A stretch of DNA of 64,000 bases from Microvirga terrestris (GTDB taxonomy: Bacteria > Pseudomonadota > Alphaproteobacteria > Rhizobiales > Beijerinckiaceae): positions 186,001 through 250,000 of the forward strand of contig NZ_JADQDN010000002.1 of NCBI RefSeq assembly GCF_015694425.1, given 5' to 3'. Positions 34,896 to 42,201 of the stretch are shown piece after piece (the first letter of the stretch is position 1; each line of letters begins with the position of its first letter). Position numbers and translations under genes: made by a program. Under the pieces are notes generated by a model. It searched no databases. It was not told the origin of the DNA and saw only the letters and a list, made by a program, of their open reading frames with translations.

Positions 34896-35114
34896 ATGGT
34901 GGATGCAGGTTGCGACGACTGGGAATGCGGTGAGCTTGTCGTAGTCCCTCTCGCATGGAGAGATGACCGGCTCTGGTCACAAATAAAGACAGCCACTCAC
35001 GATCACATCGGTGTCAATCTGCGGGCAATGTACGGCGAGTTGCTCCAACAGCCCCTATCGCCTCCCCTCCGGGACGTCGCCCGTGAAATCGAGCGGCGAC
35101 TGGACGCTTCCTGA
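34896..35114 (+). CDS. NepR-like anti-sigma factor family protein (orphan)
   Basis: A 72-residue protein. Residues about 38-65 read IGVNLRAMYGELLQQPLSPP, very close to the two-helix core of NepR (family pattern IGxxLRxxYxxxxxxPxPxx), the anti-sigma factor that holds sigma factor EcfG until the response regulator PhyR is phosphorylated. The N-terminal 35 residues are unlike NepR. No phyR or ecfG is nearby, so it would be an orphan, perhaps decoying PhyR or inhibiting a sigma factor. The start (GGGGAA upstream of ATG 34896) is plausible. Weak but specific similarity. Confidence 0.55.
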   Translation: MVDAGCDDWECGELVVVPLAWRDDRLWSQIKTATHDHIGVNLRAMYGELLQQPLSPPLRDVAREIERRLDAS

Positions 35115-35288
35115 GCACCATAGGATAATCGCCCGCGAGGGGCGCTCCGAAGTGCCTGGCTCATTGGGGCAATAAAGGGCCAGAAGGCTTTCGACGGCCG
35201 TTCTGCTCTCAGGTTCCCACAGAATGGTCGCACAAATTCCGAAGCGTGGCCGCATTCCAGCCAAGGTTAACCTTACGTTGACGCTCAC

Positions 35289-35300
35289 CCGTAGGGGCAA
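35289..35300 (-). repeat. Inverted copy of 12-base repeat TTGCCCCTACGG
   Basis: The plus strand reads CCGTAGGGGCAA, the reverse complement of motifs at 36138-36149 and 36304-36315. Together the copies flank the cupin gene. Confidence 0.5.
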
Positions 35301-35312
35301 CTGCGGGCCGGG

Positions 35313-35352
35313 GGCCGCGCCTTGCATTCATAAGGATCGGGCGCGGCCTTTT
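35313..35352 (+). terminator. Intrinsic terminator
   Basis: A 9-bp GC-only stem (GGCCGCGCC / GGCGCGGCC) with an 18-base loop followed by TTTT. It would end transcripts from the NepR-like gene about 200 bases upstream. Confidence 0.7.
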
Positions 35353-35517
35353 ACTTCACTCATCCATGCCATGGCGATGGCATGGCCTAATCCCGCGACA
35401 CCGCCGTTTCCGATCTCAGCAGCCTGTATCGCCCGGAATTCCCTTCTCAAATCACTAAGCTCGCATGTTAGCTTCGCCTGGTCGGCTTCGGATGCCATGT
35501 CAACCAAAGGCGAGATG

Positions 35518-35988
35518 ATGGATCAGGATTCGGGAAGCAGAGCACTCGTCCGGCGGGCTGGCGAAGGCACAAACAATCACGCCTTCGATCTGCCCCGCAC
35601 CTTCCTGGTTCGCTCCGATGAGGTTAAAGGGGCCTTTTCCCATTGGATTGAAAAGGTCCCGGCCGGGGCCGGTCCGCCGATGCATGTGCATCACAGGGAG
35701 CAGGAGCTGTTCCGCGTCCTCGCCGGAAAATTCCGCTTCTGGTGCATGGGCGAGGCTCAGGACCTGACGGACGGGGACACCATTCTGATTCCGAAGGGTG
35801 CTCCGCACAGTTTCAAGAATATAGGCTCCAGCGAGGGGCAGCTGCTGATTACCCTGACCCCTGGAGAAGGGGACGGCTTCTTCATCGAGGTCGAGAGTCT
35901 CGGTCTCCACCCGTCGCGGGATATGCCTCAGATCGTGGAAATCGCAGGCCGCTACGGTCTTGAGTTCGTTGGACCGCCTCCCGCGTGA
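35518..35988 (+). CDS. Cupin domain-containing protein
   Basis: A 156-residue single-cupin protein. Motif 1 is HVHHREQELFRVLAGKF (metal histidines and glutamate), motif 2 is DTILIPKGAPHSFKNIG. The start is uncertain: ATG 35518 (MDQDSGSR) has AAAGGCGAG just upstream; ATGs at 35515 and 35497 are alternatives. Members range from dioxygenases and isomerases to storage and sensor proteins, so only the fold is assigned. It stands alone, flanked by terminators and by copies of a 12-base repeat. Confidence 0.85.
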   Translation: MDQDSGSRALVRRAGEGTNNHAFDLPRTFLVRSDEVKGAFSHWIEKVPAGAGPPMHVHHREQELFRVLAGKFRFWCMGEAQDLTDGDTILIPKGAPHSFKNIGSSEGQLLITLTPGEGDGFFIEVESLGLHPSRDMPQIVEIAGRYGLEFVGPPPA

Positions 35989-36037
35989 GGCAGGGACAGA
36001 ACGAGTACAGTCCACACTCCTCGGGAAGGTGCGTTCA

Positions 36038-36070
36038 CCCTTGCATGCCGTAAGCCCCGGCATGCAAGGG
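36038..36070. terminator. 13-bp perfect hairpin after the cupin gene
   Basis: CCCTTGCATGCCG / CGGCATGCAAGGG with loop TAAGCCC, 50 bases past the cupin stop. It lacks a T-run, so it may stabilise the mRNA end or act as a weak terminator. Confidence 0.55.
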
Positions 36071-36134
36071 CTGAGCGGAACAGAGAAAAGGGCCGCGCCC
36101 GGTCTTTTGACCGTGTTCGCGACCCTCTGATCCG

Positions 36135-36150
36135 TATTTGCCCCTACGGA
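36135..36150 (+). repeat. 16-base motif TATTTGCCCCTACGGA, copy 1
   Basis: Identical to 36301-36316. Here the flanks make a small hairpin: TCCGTA, TTTGCCCC, TACGGA. Confidence 0.6.
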
Positions 36151-36300
36151 GACGCCTGCATACCTACCTCGCCGGAGGTATGCAATAAGTAGAAAGCCTT
36201 ATCGTTCTCAATGACTACCAAAATGCCGCACCCTCCAAACGACTAAGAAAAAAGACATTCCGGTTTTTTTGTGAGCAGGTGCTCTTCATCGGATTTGTTT

Positions 36301-36316
36301 TATTTGCCCCTACGGA
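36301..36316 (+). repeat. 16-base motif TATTTGCCCCTACGGA, copy 2
   Basis: Identical to 36135-36150, and followed by TCCGTA so that TACGGATCCGTA forms a palindrome. Lies 12 bases before a strong terminator. Confidence 0.6.
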
Positions 36317-36327
36317 TCCGTAAACTT

Positions 36328-36360
36328 AAAGCGCCGTCTTCGGACTGGCGCTTTTTCTTT
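36328..36360 (+). terminator. Strong intrinsic terminator with UUCG tetraloop
   Basis: Stem AAAGCGCCGTC / GAC-T-GGCGCTTT (one bulged T) closed by a C-UUCG-G tetraloop, followed by TTTTTCTTTTT. No protein gene ends just before it, so it must end a long cupin transcript or an unrecognised small RNA. Confidence 0.85.
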
Positions 36361-36396
36361 TTCAGCCCTGTTTTTCGCCCGCCTGTCCACAAGAAG

Positions 36397-36432
36397 CTAG
36401 GGAGGTGCGTAAGGCTAGGGAGGTGCGTAAGG
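36397..36432. repeat. 18-base tandem repeat, two copies
   Basis: CTAGGGAGGTGCGTAAGG occurs twice head to tail without a gap. Each copy carries GGGAGGTG, like a ribosome binding site, but no gene start follows. Confidence 0.85.
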
Positions 36433-36482
36433 ATAGAGACAGTCAGGAGCCAGCGAGCCTCCGTGAGCAGTGCTTTGCAGGA

Positions 36483-36794
36483 TTACTTCAGGGCTTGCTG
36501 TTGGCCCGCGCTCCATTGGAGCTGCGGATATCGTCCACCGGCAAAGCCACTGGCGAAGATGCCGATTGCAGCAAAGCTCACGGCACAGAACAGCGTGAAA
36601 GCCAACACGAAGGCCGCCCCTTGTCTCTGCATCCGCCATAAGGACGGGACAAACGGCGCCAAAAGCAGCGATCCAAATATTAAGAGCACCAGGAAGAAGG
36701 CTTGGAGATCCGGGTCGCTGTAGATGAGATCCACCTGCACGCCTTTTTCGCGTGGCGGCTCACCAAGGAAGAATCGAGCGAGCACCTCGAACAT
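36483..36794 (-). CDS. Hypothetical membrane protein (103 residues)
   Basis: Two membrane helices (FFLVLLIFGSLLLAPFVPSLW and FVLAFTLFCAVSFAAIGIF) after a soluble N-terminus. ATG 36794 is the best start although its ribosome binding site is weak; the frame is open to 36923 but that part looks noncoding. No family recognised. Confidence 0.5.
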   Translation of the reverse strand: MFEVLARFFLGEPPREKGVQVDLIYSDPDLQAFFLVLLIFGSLLLAPFVPSLWRMQRQGAAFVLAFTLFCAVSFAAIGIFASGFAGGRYPQLQWSAGQQQALK

Positions 36795-37059
36795 CGCATT
36801 GCCCCGAGCGGGGTTATTTGGGTTTGCTGTCAAAAACGACAGATGTGCGCCAGGACCACCCCCGTTGGTCCTAACGCTACCCTTCACCATGCAGGAAGGT
36901 TGTGACGCATCTAGCACGGCCACTTAAATCTTGGCCATATGCTCGTTAGTTGAACGCAAGCAGCCGCTGCTGGAGAGCCAGTGTAGCTGACGACCTTCCT
37001 GAAAATGGGTTTTCTGATGCCGAGGCCTATCAGACCCAGTTCGTCAGCACTCGGCCTCG

Positions 37060-37275
37060 GAATGGCGGATCGAGACTGAAGCCCGGACCCTCCTCAAGAC
37101 TGTACCTCCGCCCGCCGCCTTGGGGCTACAACCCTGCGAGACATCGCGGACGTGTCCGGCGGCTCGCAGAGCATCGATGTGGCGCTGGTCATGATGGAAC
37201 GGGCCCCCATGGACTGCCGGTGGGGGCTGCCTTTACGCTCTTCGCCACCCTGCGCATTGCCCGGAGGAGCCGCCG
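37060..37275 (+). pseudogene. Decayed C-terminal fragment of an HTH-citrate-synthase-like gene
   Basis: Across frames the plus strand reads ARTLLKTVPP..TTLRDIADVSGGSQSIDVALVMMERA..AAFTLFATLRIA. It lines up with the end of the intact HTH-citrate synthase at 39270-39450 (ARALLENVPLL, TTLRVLAGVSGGSPSIDVALVVTERA, GAAFTLFAIGRTA) but needs at least two frame changes. It is thus a broken paralogue or duplicated fragment, lying just past the stop of the citrate synthase gene. The left boundary is approximate. Confidence 0.75.
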
Positions 37276-37287
37276 CAATAGAGCCGA

Positions 37288-38355
37288 TCAGGCGGCCTGC
37301 GCAGGCCAGGCGCCCACATAACGCGATTGCGGCCGGATGATCCGACGCAGGCGGCTCTGCTCGATGGCATGGGCCACCCAGCCCGCTGTGCGACCGGCTG
37401 CGAAGAGCGGCGTGAAACCCTCACGCGGGACACCCAGGGCATCGAGCAGGATGGCGGTGTAGAACTCCACATTGGTGTCGAGGCGGCGTCCGGGCTTGCG
37501 GCGCTCCAGCACCTTGAGGGCCGTCGCCTCAACGGCCTCCGCGAAGGCTATCCGATTGCCTCTGCCCTTCAGTCGCCCGACGGCCGCCTTCAGCACATCC
37601 GCCCGCGGATCGCGCACCCGGTAGATGCGGTGGCCAAAGCCCATAAGGCGTTCGCCCCGAACGATCGCGTCGTCGAGCCAGGCCGCCGCGTTGTCGATCG
37701 ACCCGATGGCATCCAGCATGTCGAGCACCGGGCCTGGCGCGCCGCCATGCAGCGGACCTTTGAGGGCGCAGAGCCCCGCCACCACGGACGACAGGATGCC
37801 GGCCTGCGTCGAGGCCACCACCCGGGCGGTGAATGTGGAGGCATTGAGCCCATGGTCGATCACCGTCACGAGATAGGTGTCGAGGCCCTGCGCCTCGTCA
37901 TCCGACACGGGCGCATCGCGCATCATGCGCAGGATATCGGCCGCGTGACTTGAGCGTGCATCGGGCGCGACCGGCGCGAGGCCCTGGGTGCCCCGCACGG
38001 CCATGGCGGCCGCAACGCCGGCGGCCCCGACGGCCAATGTGGGATGGTCCACTTCCGCATCGGGCAGGCCCGCCAGCAGCATCCGCATGCCTTCGACCGG
38101 CGTGAGGCCGGCAAGCTGCGGGCCGAGAGGTTCAAGGTAGCCGTAAGCCCTCTCGCGGGCTTGGCCCAGAACTGCGCGCGGGTGCACTAGGTCGGGAACG
38201 AGACCTTCCCAGAGCAGCGCCACCGCGTCCTCAAAAGCCACGCGACCCGCCAATGCCTCAAGGTCATGCCCGGCAATGATCAGGCGGCCCGCCTCACCAT
38301 CCACATGGCTGAGCGCCGTTTCGGCCGCGATCACATCGTCCAATCCGATGGTCAT
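37288..38355 (-). CDS. Citrate/methylcitrate synthase family protein
   Basis: A 355-residue protein of the short (type I) citrate synthase group. Catalytic parts are intact: VIDHGLNASTF (histidine), GPLHGGAPG (histidine), GFGHRIYRVRDPR and LDTNVEFYTA (aspartate). It would join acetyl-CoA or propionyl-CoA to oxaloacetate. The ATG has AAAGGAGAG upstream. It diverges from a second, HTH-fused homologue with only 75 bases between, so the two are probably controlled together. I cannot say whether it is the housekeeping enzyme; another citrate synthase may exist elsewhere. Confidence 0.9.
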   Translation of the reverse strand: MTIGLDDVIAAETALSHVDGEAGRLIIAGHDLEALAGRVAFEDAVALLWEGLVPDLVHPRAVLGQARERAYGYLEPLGPQLAGLTPVEGMRMLLAGLPDAEVDHPTLAVGAAGVAAAMAVRGTQGLAPVAPDARSSHAADILRMMRDAPVSDDEAQGLDTYLVTVIDHGLNASTFTARVVASTQAGILSSVVAGLCALKGPLHGGAPGPVLDMLDAIGSIDNAAAWLDDAIVRGERLMGFGHRIYRVRDPRADVLKAAVGRLKGRGNRIAFAEAVEATALKVLERRKPGRRLDTNVEFYTAILLDALGVPREGFTPLFAAGRTAGWVAHAIEQSRLRRIIRPQSRYVGAWPAQAA

Positions 38356-38415
38356 GAATGCTCTCCTTTGTTGTGGGGAGGATCGCGCCGGACTTGCTGA
38401 GGCGTCAATCTTGAA

Positions 38416-38432
38416 TCAACATATCAACATAT
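38416..38432. promoter_or_regulatory. Tandem 8-base repeat overlapping the start of HTH-citrate synthase
   Basis: TCAACATA occurs twice in tandem and runs into the ATG at 38431. No ribosome binding site is present before this ATG, so translation may be leaderless or the repeat may be an operator. Lies in the 75-base divergent spacer. Confidence 0.45.
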
Positions 38433-39552
38433 GGACCAAGCATCCCTCGACCTCACATCGGCCGAAGTGGCTTCCTCCCGCCTCGGGATCAGCCGGGCGA
38501 GCCTCTATGCCTATGTGAGCCGCGGCCTGATCCGCTCCTACGCCTCGCCGCACGACCCGCGCCAGCGCCTCTATGCGCTGGACGATGTGGAAGCCCTGAT
38601 GGAGCGCAAGGCACGGTTCCGGCGCCCGACTGTGGCGGCTGCGACCGCCCTCGACTGGGGCCTGCCGGTGCTGGAGACCAGCATCACCCAGATCAGGGAT
38701 GGACGGCTGTTCTACCGCGGGCAGGACGCCATCGCGATCACCCGCACGGCGACCCTCGAGGATGTGGCACGCCTCCTCATCGGAGCCCTGGACGGGAACG
38801 CTTTTCACCACCCTTCCCCGATCCCTGGTGCCCTGACGGAGCCGGCCTTCGGACCGCACGATTTCGTCGCGCAGGCCATCCGCCTCCTGTCCGCGCCTTC
38901 CGTGCGCGAGACCCGTGGAGCCGAGGTGGCGGCGATCCTGCGCATGACAGCCGCCGCGGCGACCGGTGCGGATCCCGGAATCCAACCGATCCACCGGCAC
39001 CTGGCTTCGGCCTGGAAAGCCCCACCGCAGGCTGCGGACGCGATCCGGCGTGCGCTCGTTCTGTGCGCCGATCACGAACTCAGTTCCTCGGCCTTCGCAG
39101 TGCGGGTCACGGCTTCGACCGGCGCATCCCTGCGCAATGCGGTGATCGCGGGACTGGCAGCCCTGAGCGGCCCCTATCACGGCGGCATGACCGAGCGGGT
39201 CAGGGCCTTTCTGAATTCCCCCGGAACAGCGCCCCATCCGGCCTTCCGCCATCGCCTCTATCCGGAAGGCGATCCACGGGCGCGTGCGCTCCTGGAGAAC
39301 GTACCCCTGCTCGCCTCCGATGCCACGACCCTGCGGGTTCTGGCAGGTGTCTCGGGCGGTTCGCCCAGCATCGACGTGGCACTTGTCGTGACGGAGCGGG
39401 CCTATGGACTGCCCACCGGCGCCGCCTTTACGCTCTTCGCTATCGGACGCACGGCCGGCTGGCTCGCCCATGCCATCGAGCAGCGCAGCCAGGCTACCCT
39501 CATCCGCCCACGGGCGCGCTATGTCGCGGCGGAAAACAAGCCTTCTTCATGA
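38431..39552 (+). CDS. Helix-turn-helix fused to a citrate-synthase-like domain
   Basis: A 373-residue fusion. Residues about 8-62 form a MerR/excisionase-like helix-turn-helix (SSRLGISRASLYAYVSRGLIR, then LYALDDVEALMERK). Residues about 75-370 are citrate-synthase-like: LCADHELSSSAF and GPYHGGM keep the two histidines, but the substrate region is altered (FRHRLYPEGDPR) and NVEFY is replaced by SIDVALVV. It may be a weak or inactive enzyme that serves as a sensor and regulator for the divergent citrate synthase, or a subunit of it (inference). Confidence 0.85.
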   Translation: MDQASLDLTSAEVASSRLGISRASLYAYVSRGLIRSYASPHDPRQRLYALDDVEALMERKARFRRPTVAAATALDWGLPVLETSITQIRDGRLFYRGQDAIAITRTATLEDVARLLIGALDGNAFHHPSPIPGALTEPAFGPHDFVAQAIRLLSAPSVRETRGAEVAAILRMTAAAATGADPGIQPIHRHLASAWKAPPQAADAIRRALVLCADHELSSSAFAVRVTASTGASLRNAVIAGLAALSGPYHGGMTERVRAFLNSPGTAPHPAFRHRLYPEGDPRARALLENVPLLASDATTLRVLAGVSGGSPSIDVALVVTERAYGLPTGAAFTLFAIGRTAGWLAHAIEQRSQATLIRPRARYVAAENKPSS

Positions 39553-39575
39553 CCAGCGAGTGTTCCCCTTTTTGG

Positions 39576-41567
39576 CTAGTTGGCTCGCGTATCGATTGAT
39601 AACTCTTTCCTGAAGGCGTGGCTTAGGGTCTTGGCGAATGTGGCCGTGAGATGATGCCGATCCCTATACACCAGAATGCCGCCGATCACCGTTGGACACC
39701 TTTCGGCATCGCACAGGTAATTAGACAGATCCAACACACGCAGTTCCATCTTGTCAGCGGTTGCCGATACAAGATCCTGTCTGAAGACATCCTTACGCAT
39801 GGGAGCGCAATCAACACTCCAATTTTTGCTGGCGCTCAGGCACTTGTCTGCATCGAACCGTAGCCAAGGAGTCGAGCGGATAACACGCACATCCAGTCCC
39901 ATCTCGATCAGTCGTAGCCAAGCCTCAGTCATCCCCTTTCCGGTCGACTCGGGATAGGCCGGCGATTGCGAGATCAGGACGAGATCTGGCCGCTCCCGCT
40001 CCAGCCAGGCAATCACGTTTTTCGACCATTCAAGGCACTCAGTATAATCGCGCTTGAAGGGCTGATGATAGAATGCCTCCAGCGAGAACAGGCATGCCGA
40101 CTTAGACAGACCGCGGAAGTAGATCGCACCTTCGCGCCCTAACTCCTCGAATGCAGGATACAAATGTCCCGCATGAGAATCGCCGATCATGACGATCTTT
40201 GTCTTGGCCGTCGGGTCGCCGTACATGCATGTCAGAACCTCGCTTCTGCGCTGCTCCTGATGGCACTTGGTCGCGTAGACGGACGGAACATCCGCCTTCA
40301 CGTTCTCCGGCCTTGGGATGAACTTGCTCGGATCCTCATCACGCCAATTGTACTGGGGATCGAGCATCGCCATGGCGCCAAGCCGCCCGTTCAAAGCCAC
40401 AGGACCCCGCGCCTGATCGCTCCAGGAAAGGTAGCCAATCCCTAGGAGAAATGTCGCTGCAATGCATCCGGCACCGACGGCAATCGTCTTTCCGACGGCA
40501 AACGAGGAGGTACGGAACCGATCCTCGACATAGACTTTGCTCACATGCGCAAGTCCGCCTGAAGCGAGGAGGATCAGGACGCCATCGGCTAGTCCTGGGG
40601 CACGATCAGTGATCTCCCTGTAGATAACGATGATCGGCCAATGCCAAAGGTACAGTGAATATGATGTATCGCCGAGATACTGAAACAGCCTCGAGTTCAG
40701 GATGGTCTGAACAGACCAAGGTGACTGTGAGCCGCTCGAGGCAATGATTGCGGCCGCTCCTAAAGTTGGAACCAGCGCTGCATAACCCGGGAACTGAGTG
40801 CTATCGTTGTAGGCTAGGCTCGCGAAGGCGATGCCGACGATGCCAGCAAATCCCAGGATTTCACGGAGGGCGGGAGATAAGGCATTCCTTGCTAGGTAAA
40901 CGGCCAAGCCGCCGCCAAGGGCCAGTTCCCATGCGCGAGTTGTGGTTGCGAAGTAGGCTGTTCCAGGATCGAGAGGCGTAAGGAACACGGAATAAGCGAG
41001 AGATCCGGCTCCGATGAAAGCAGTAACCCATCCGAACGCCACGCGGGAGGTCAAGCCCGCCTTGCGCGCAGTCGCAAGCACGGGGACGAGGATCAATGGC
41101 CAGAAAATATAATACTGCTCTTCGACCGATAGGGACCAGAAATGATTCATGGGCCCATTTGTGTTCCCTGCGAGATAATCAACCGCTTGAGCAGCCAAGT
41201 ACCAATTCTGAACATAGGTCGCACTGGCAGCAATCCCGTTGACGATGTCAGGCCACTGACCTTTCGGAAAAACCGGAATGCTCAGCGCGACGGCGCCGGA
41301 CACAAGCGCGGCGGCAGGGAGCAAGCGCCTGATGCGTCGGGCATAAAACCGCAGGATGTTGATGCGTCCTTCAACCTCGGCTTCTTTAAGCAACGACCCG
41401 GTGATGAGGAAGCCCGAGATCACGAAGAAAACATCGACGCCCACATACCCGCCCGGCAAGATTTCGGGCCAGACATGATAGATCAGCACAGATAAGACCG
41501 CGATCGCCCGAAGTCCCTGCACCTCTTTGATAATGTGGTGATGTGGGTGATGCATGACGCCTGACAT
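39576..41567 (-). CDS. Acyltransferase, OafA/YrhL type, with C-terminal SGNH domain
   Basis: A 663-residue membrane protein. Residues about 10-370 are the acyltransferase-3 domain with some ten helices (GLRAIAVLSVLIYHVWPEILPGGYVGVDVFFVISGFLI). The periplasmic SGNH domain follows: MIGDSHAGHLYPAFEE with the serine and VYRDRHHLTATF with the Asp-His pair. Such two-part proteins O-acetylate surface polysaccharides (O-antigen, exopolysaccharide or peptidoglycan). It converges with the HTH-citrate synthase gene. Acceptor unknown. Confidence 0.94.
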   Translation of the reverse strand: MSGVMHHPHHHIIKEVQGLRAIAVLSVLIYHVWPEILPGGYVGVDVFFVISGFLITGSLLKEAEVEGRINILRFYARRIRRLLPAAALVSGAVALSIPVFPKGQWPDIVNGIAASATYVQNWYLAAQAVDYLAGNTNGPMNHFWSLSVEEQYYIFWPLILVPVLATARKAGLTSRVAFGWVTAFIGAGSLAYSVFLTPLDPGTAYFATTTRAWELALGGGLAVYLARNALSPALREILGFAGIVGIAFASLAYNDSTQFPGYAALVPTLGAAAIIASSGSQSPWSVQTILNSRLFQYLGDTSYSLYLWHWPIIVIYREITDRAPGLADGVLILLASGGLAHVSKVYVEDRFRTSSFAVGKTIAVGAGCIAATFLLGIGYLSWSDQARGPVALNGRLGAMAMLDPQYNWRDEDPSKFIPRPENVKADVPSVYATKCHQEQRRSEVLTCMYGDPTAKTKIVMIGDSHAGHLYPAFEELGREGAIYFRGLSKSACLFSLEAFYHQPFKRDYTECLEWSKNVIAWLERERPDLVLISQSPAYPESTGKGMTEAWLRLIEMGLDVRVIRSTPWLRFDADKCLSASKNWSVDCAPMRKDVFRQDLVSATADKMELRVLDLSNYLCDAERCPTVIGGILVYRDRHHLTATFAKTLSHAFRKELSIDTRAN

Positions 41568-41793
41568 TCCGGCAAAGCTTCTGCTTCTGCCCAGTATGGG
41601 CGGCTGATACTTAGGATTGCTCTCACTTGCAAGAAGCGTCTCTGCAGATGGAATGAGGTATGCCTTTTAACCGATCCAAGTCATTGAATTTGTTCGAAAA
41701 AACTTGTTATTGTGACATAATGTCTGGTAAGAGCTTGCCCACGCGAATTGGCACTTGATCTGTTAAATGATGGCTGGCCACGCATAACTCCCT

Positions 41794-42201
41794 ATGACCG
41801 GCGACCGCTTTTACCCCACCCGCCCCGTTCTCACCGCCTCCGTGGCCGTGATCCGCGAGGGGCTGTTTTCGCTGCCCGGCGGCATGGTGGAGGTGGGCGA
41901 GACGCTTGCCGAGGCGGCCTTGCGGGAACTTCGTGAGGAGGTCGGGGTTGAGGCCAAGCTTATCCGCCTGATCGCCCCGGTCGAATTCATTGAAAGGGAC
42001 GAGAAAGGCCATATAAGGCATCATGTCGTCATCGCCGCCCATGCGGCCCGCTGGGCTTCGGGCGAACCCCAGACAGGTCCGGAAGCAAAGGAAATCCGTT
42101 GGATCACGGAACGGGACATCGCCGGTTTGCCGCTGACGGCAGGACTAACTGGGATTCTGGAGCAGGCCTTCAGGATCGCGCGGGAGGACTCCGCTTCGTG
42201 A
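41794..42201 (+). CDS. NUDIX hydrolase with a shortened N-terminal sheet
   Basis: A 135-residue protein with a full Nudix box GGMVEVGETLAEAALRELREE. Compared with usual relatives, about 14 residues are absent between AVIREG and LFSLPGG, where members have a strand and loop like VLLARRxxPPxxG. This may be an in-frame deletion that harms substrate binding. The TGA overlaps the GTG start of the next gene (GTGA), so the two are coupled. The original substrate is unknown; ADP-ribose-like nucleotides are common. Confidence 0.85.
   Translation: MTGDRFYPTRPVLTASVAVIREGLFSLPGGMVEVGETLAEAALRELREEVGVEAKLIRLIAPVEFIERDEKGHIRHHVVIAAHAARWASGEPQTGPEAKEIRWITERDIAGLPLTAGLTGILEQAFRIAREDSAS

Larger units (their letters stand above)
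35115..35517. other. Spacer between NepR-like and cupin genes
   Basis: About 400 bases. It holds an intrinsic terminator (35313-35352) and an inverted copy of a 12-base repeat (35289-35300). The cupin frame stays open through this region, but the terminator inside it and the unconserved peptide argue that this part is not translated. Confidence 0.5.
35989..36482. other. Gene-free stretch with hairpins, repeats and a terminator
   Basis: About 490 bases with no convincing gene but several structures: a 13-bp hairpin (36038-36070), an 8-bp inverted repeat near 36157-36182 (GCATACCT/AGGTATGC), two copies of a 16-base motif, a strong terminator (36328) and an 18-base tandem repeat (36397). A small RNA ending at the terminator is possible. 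Confidence 0.5.
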
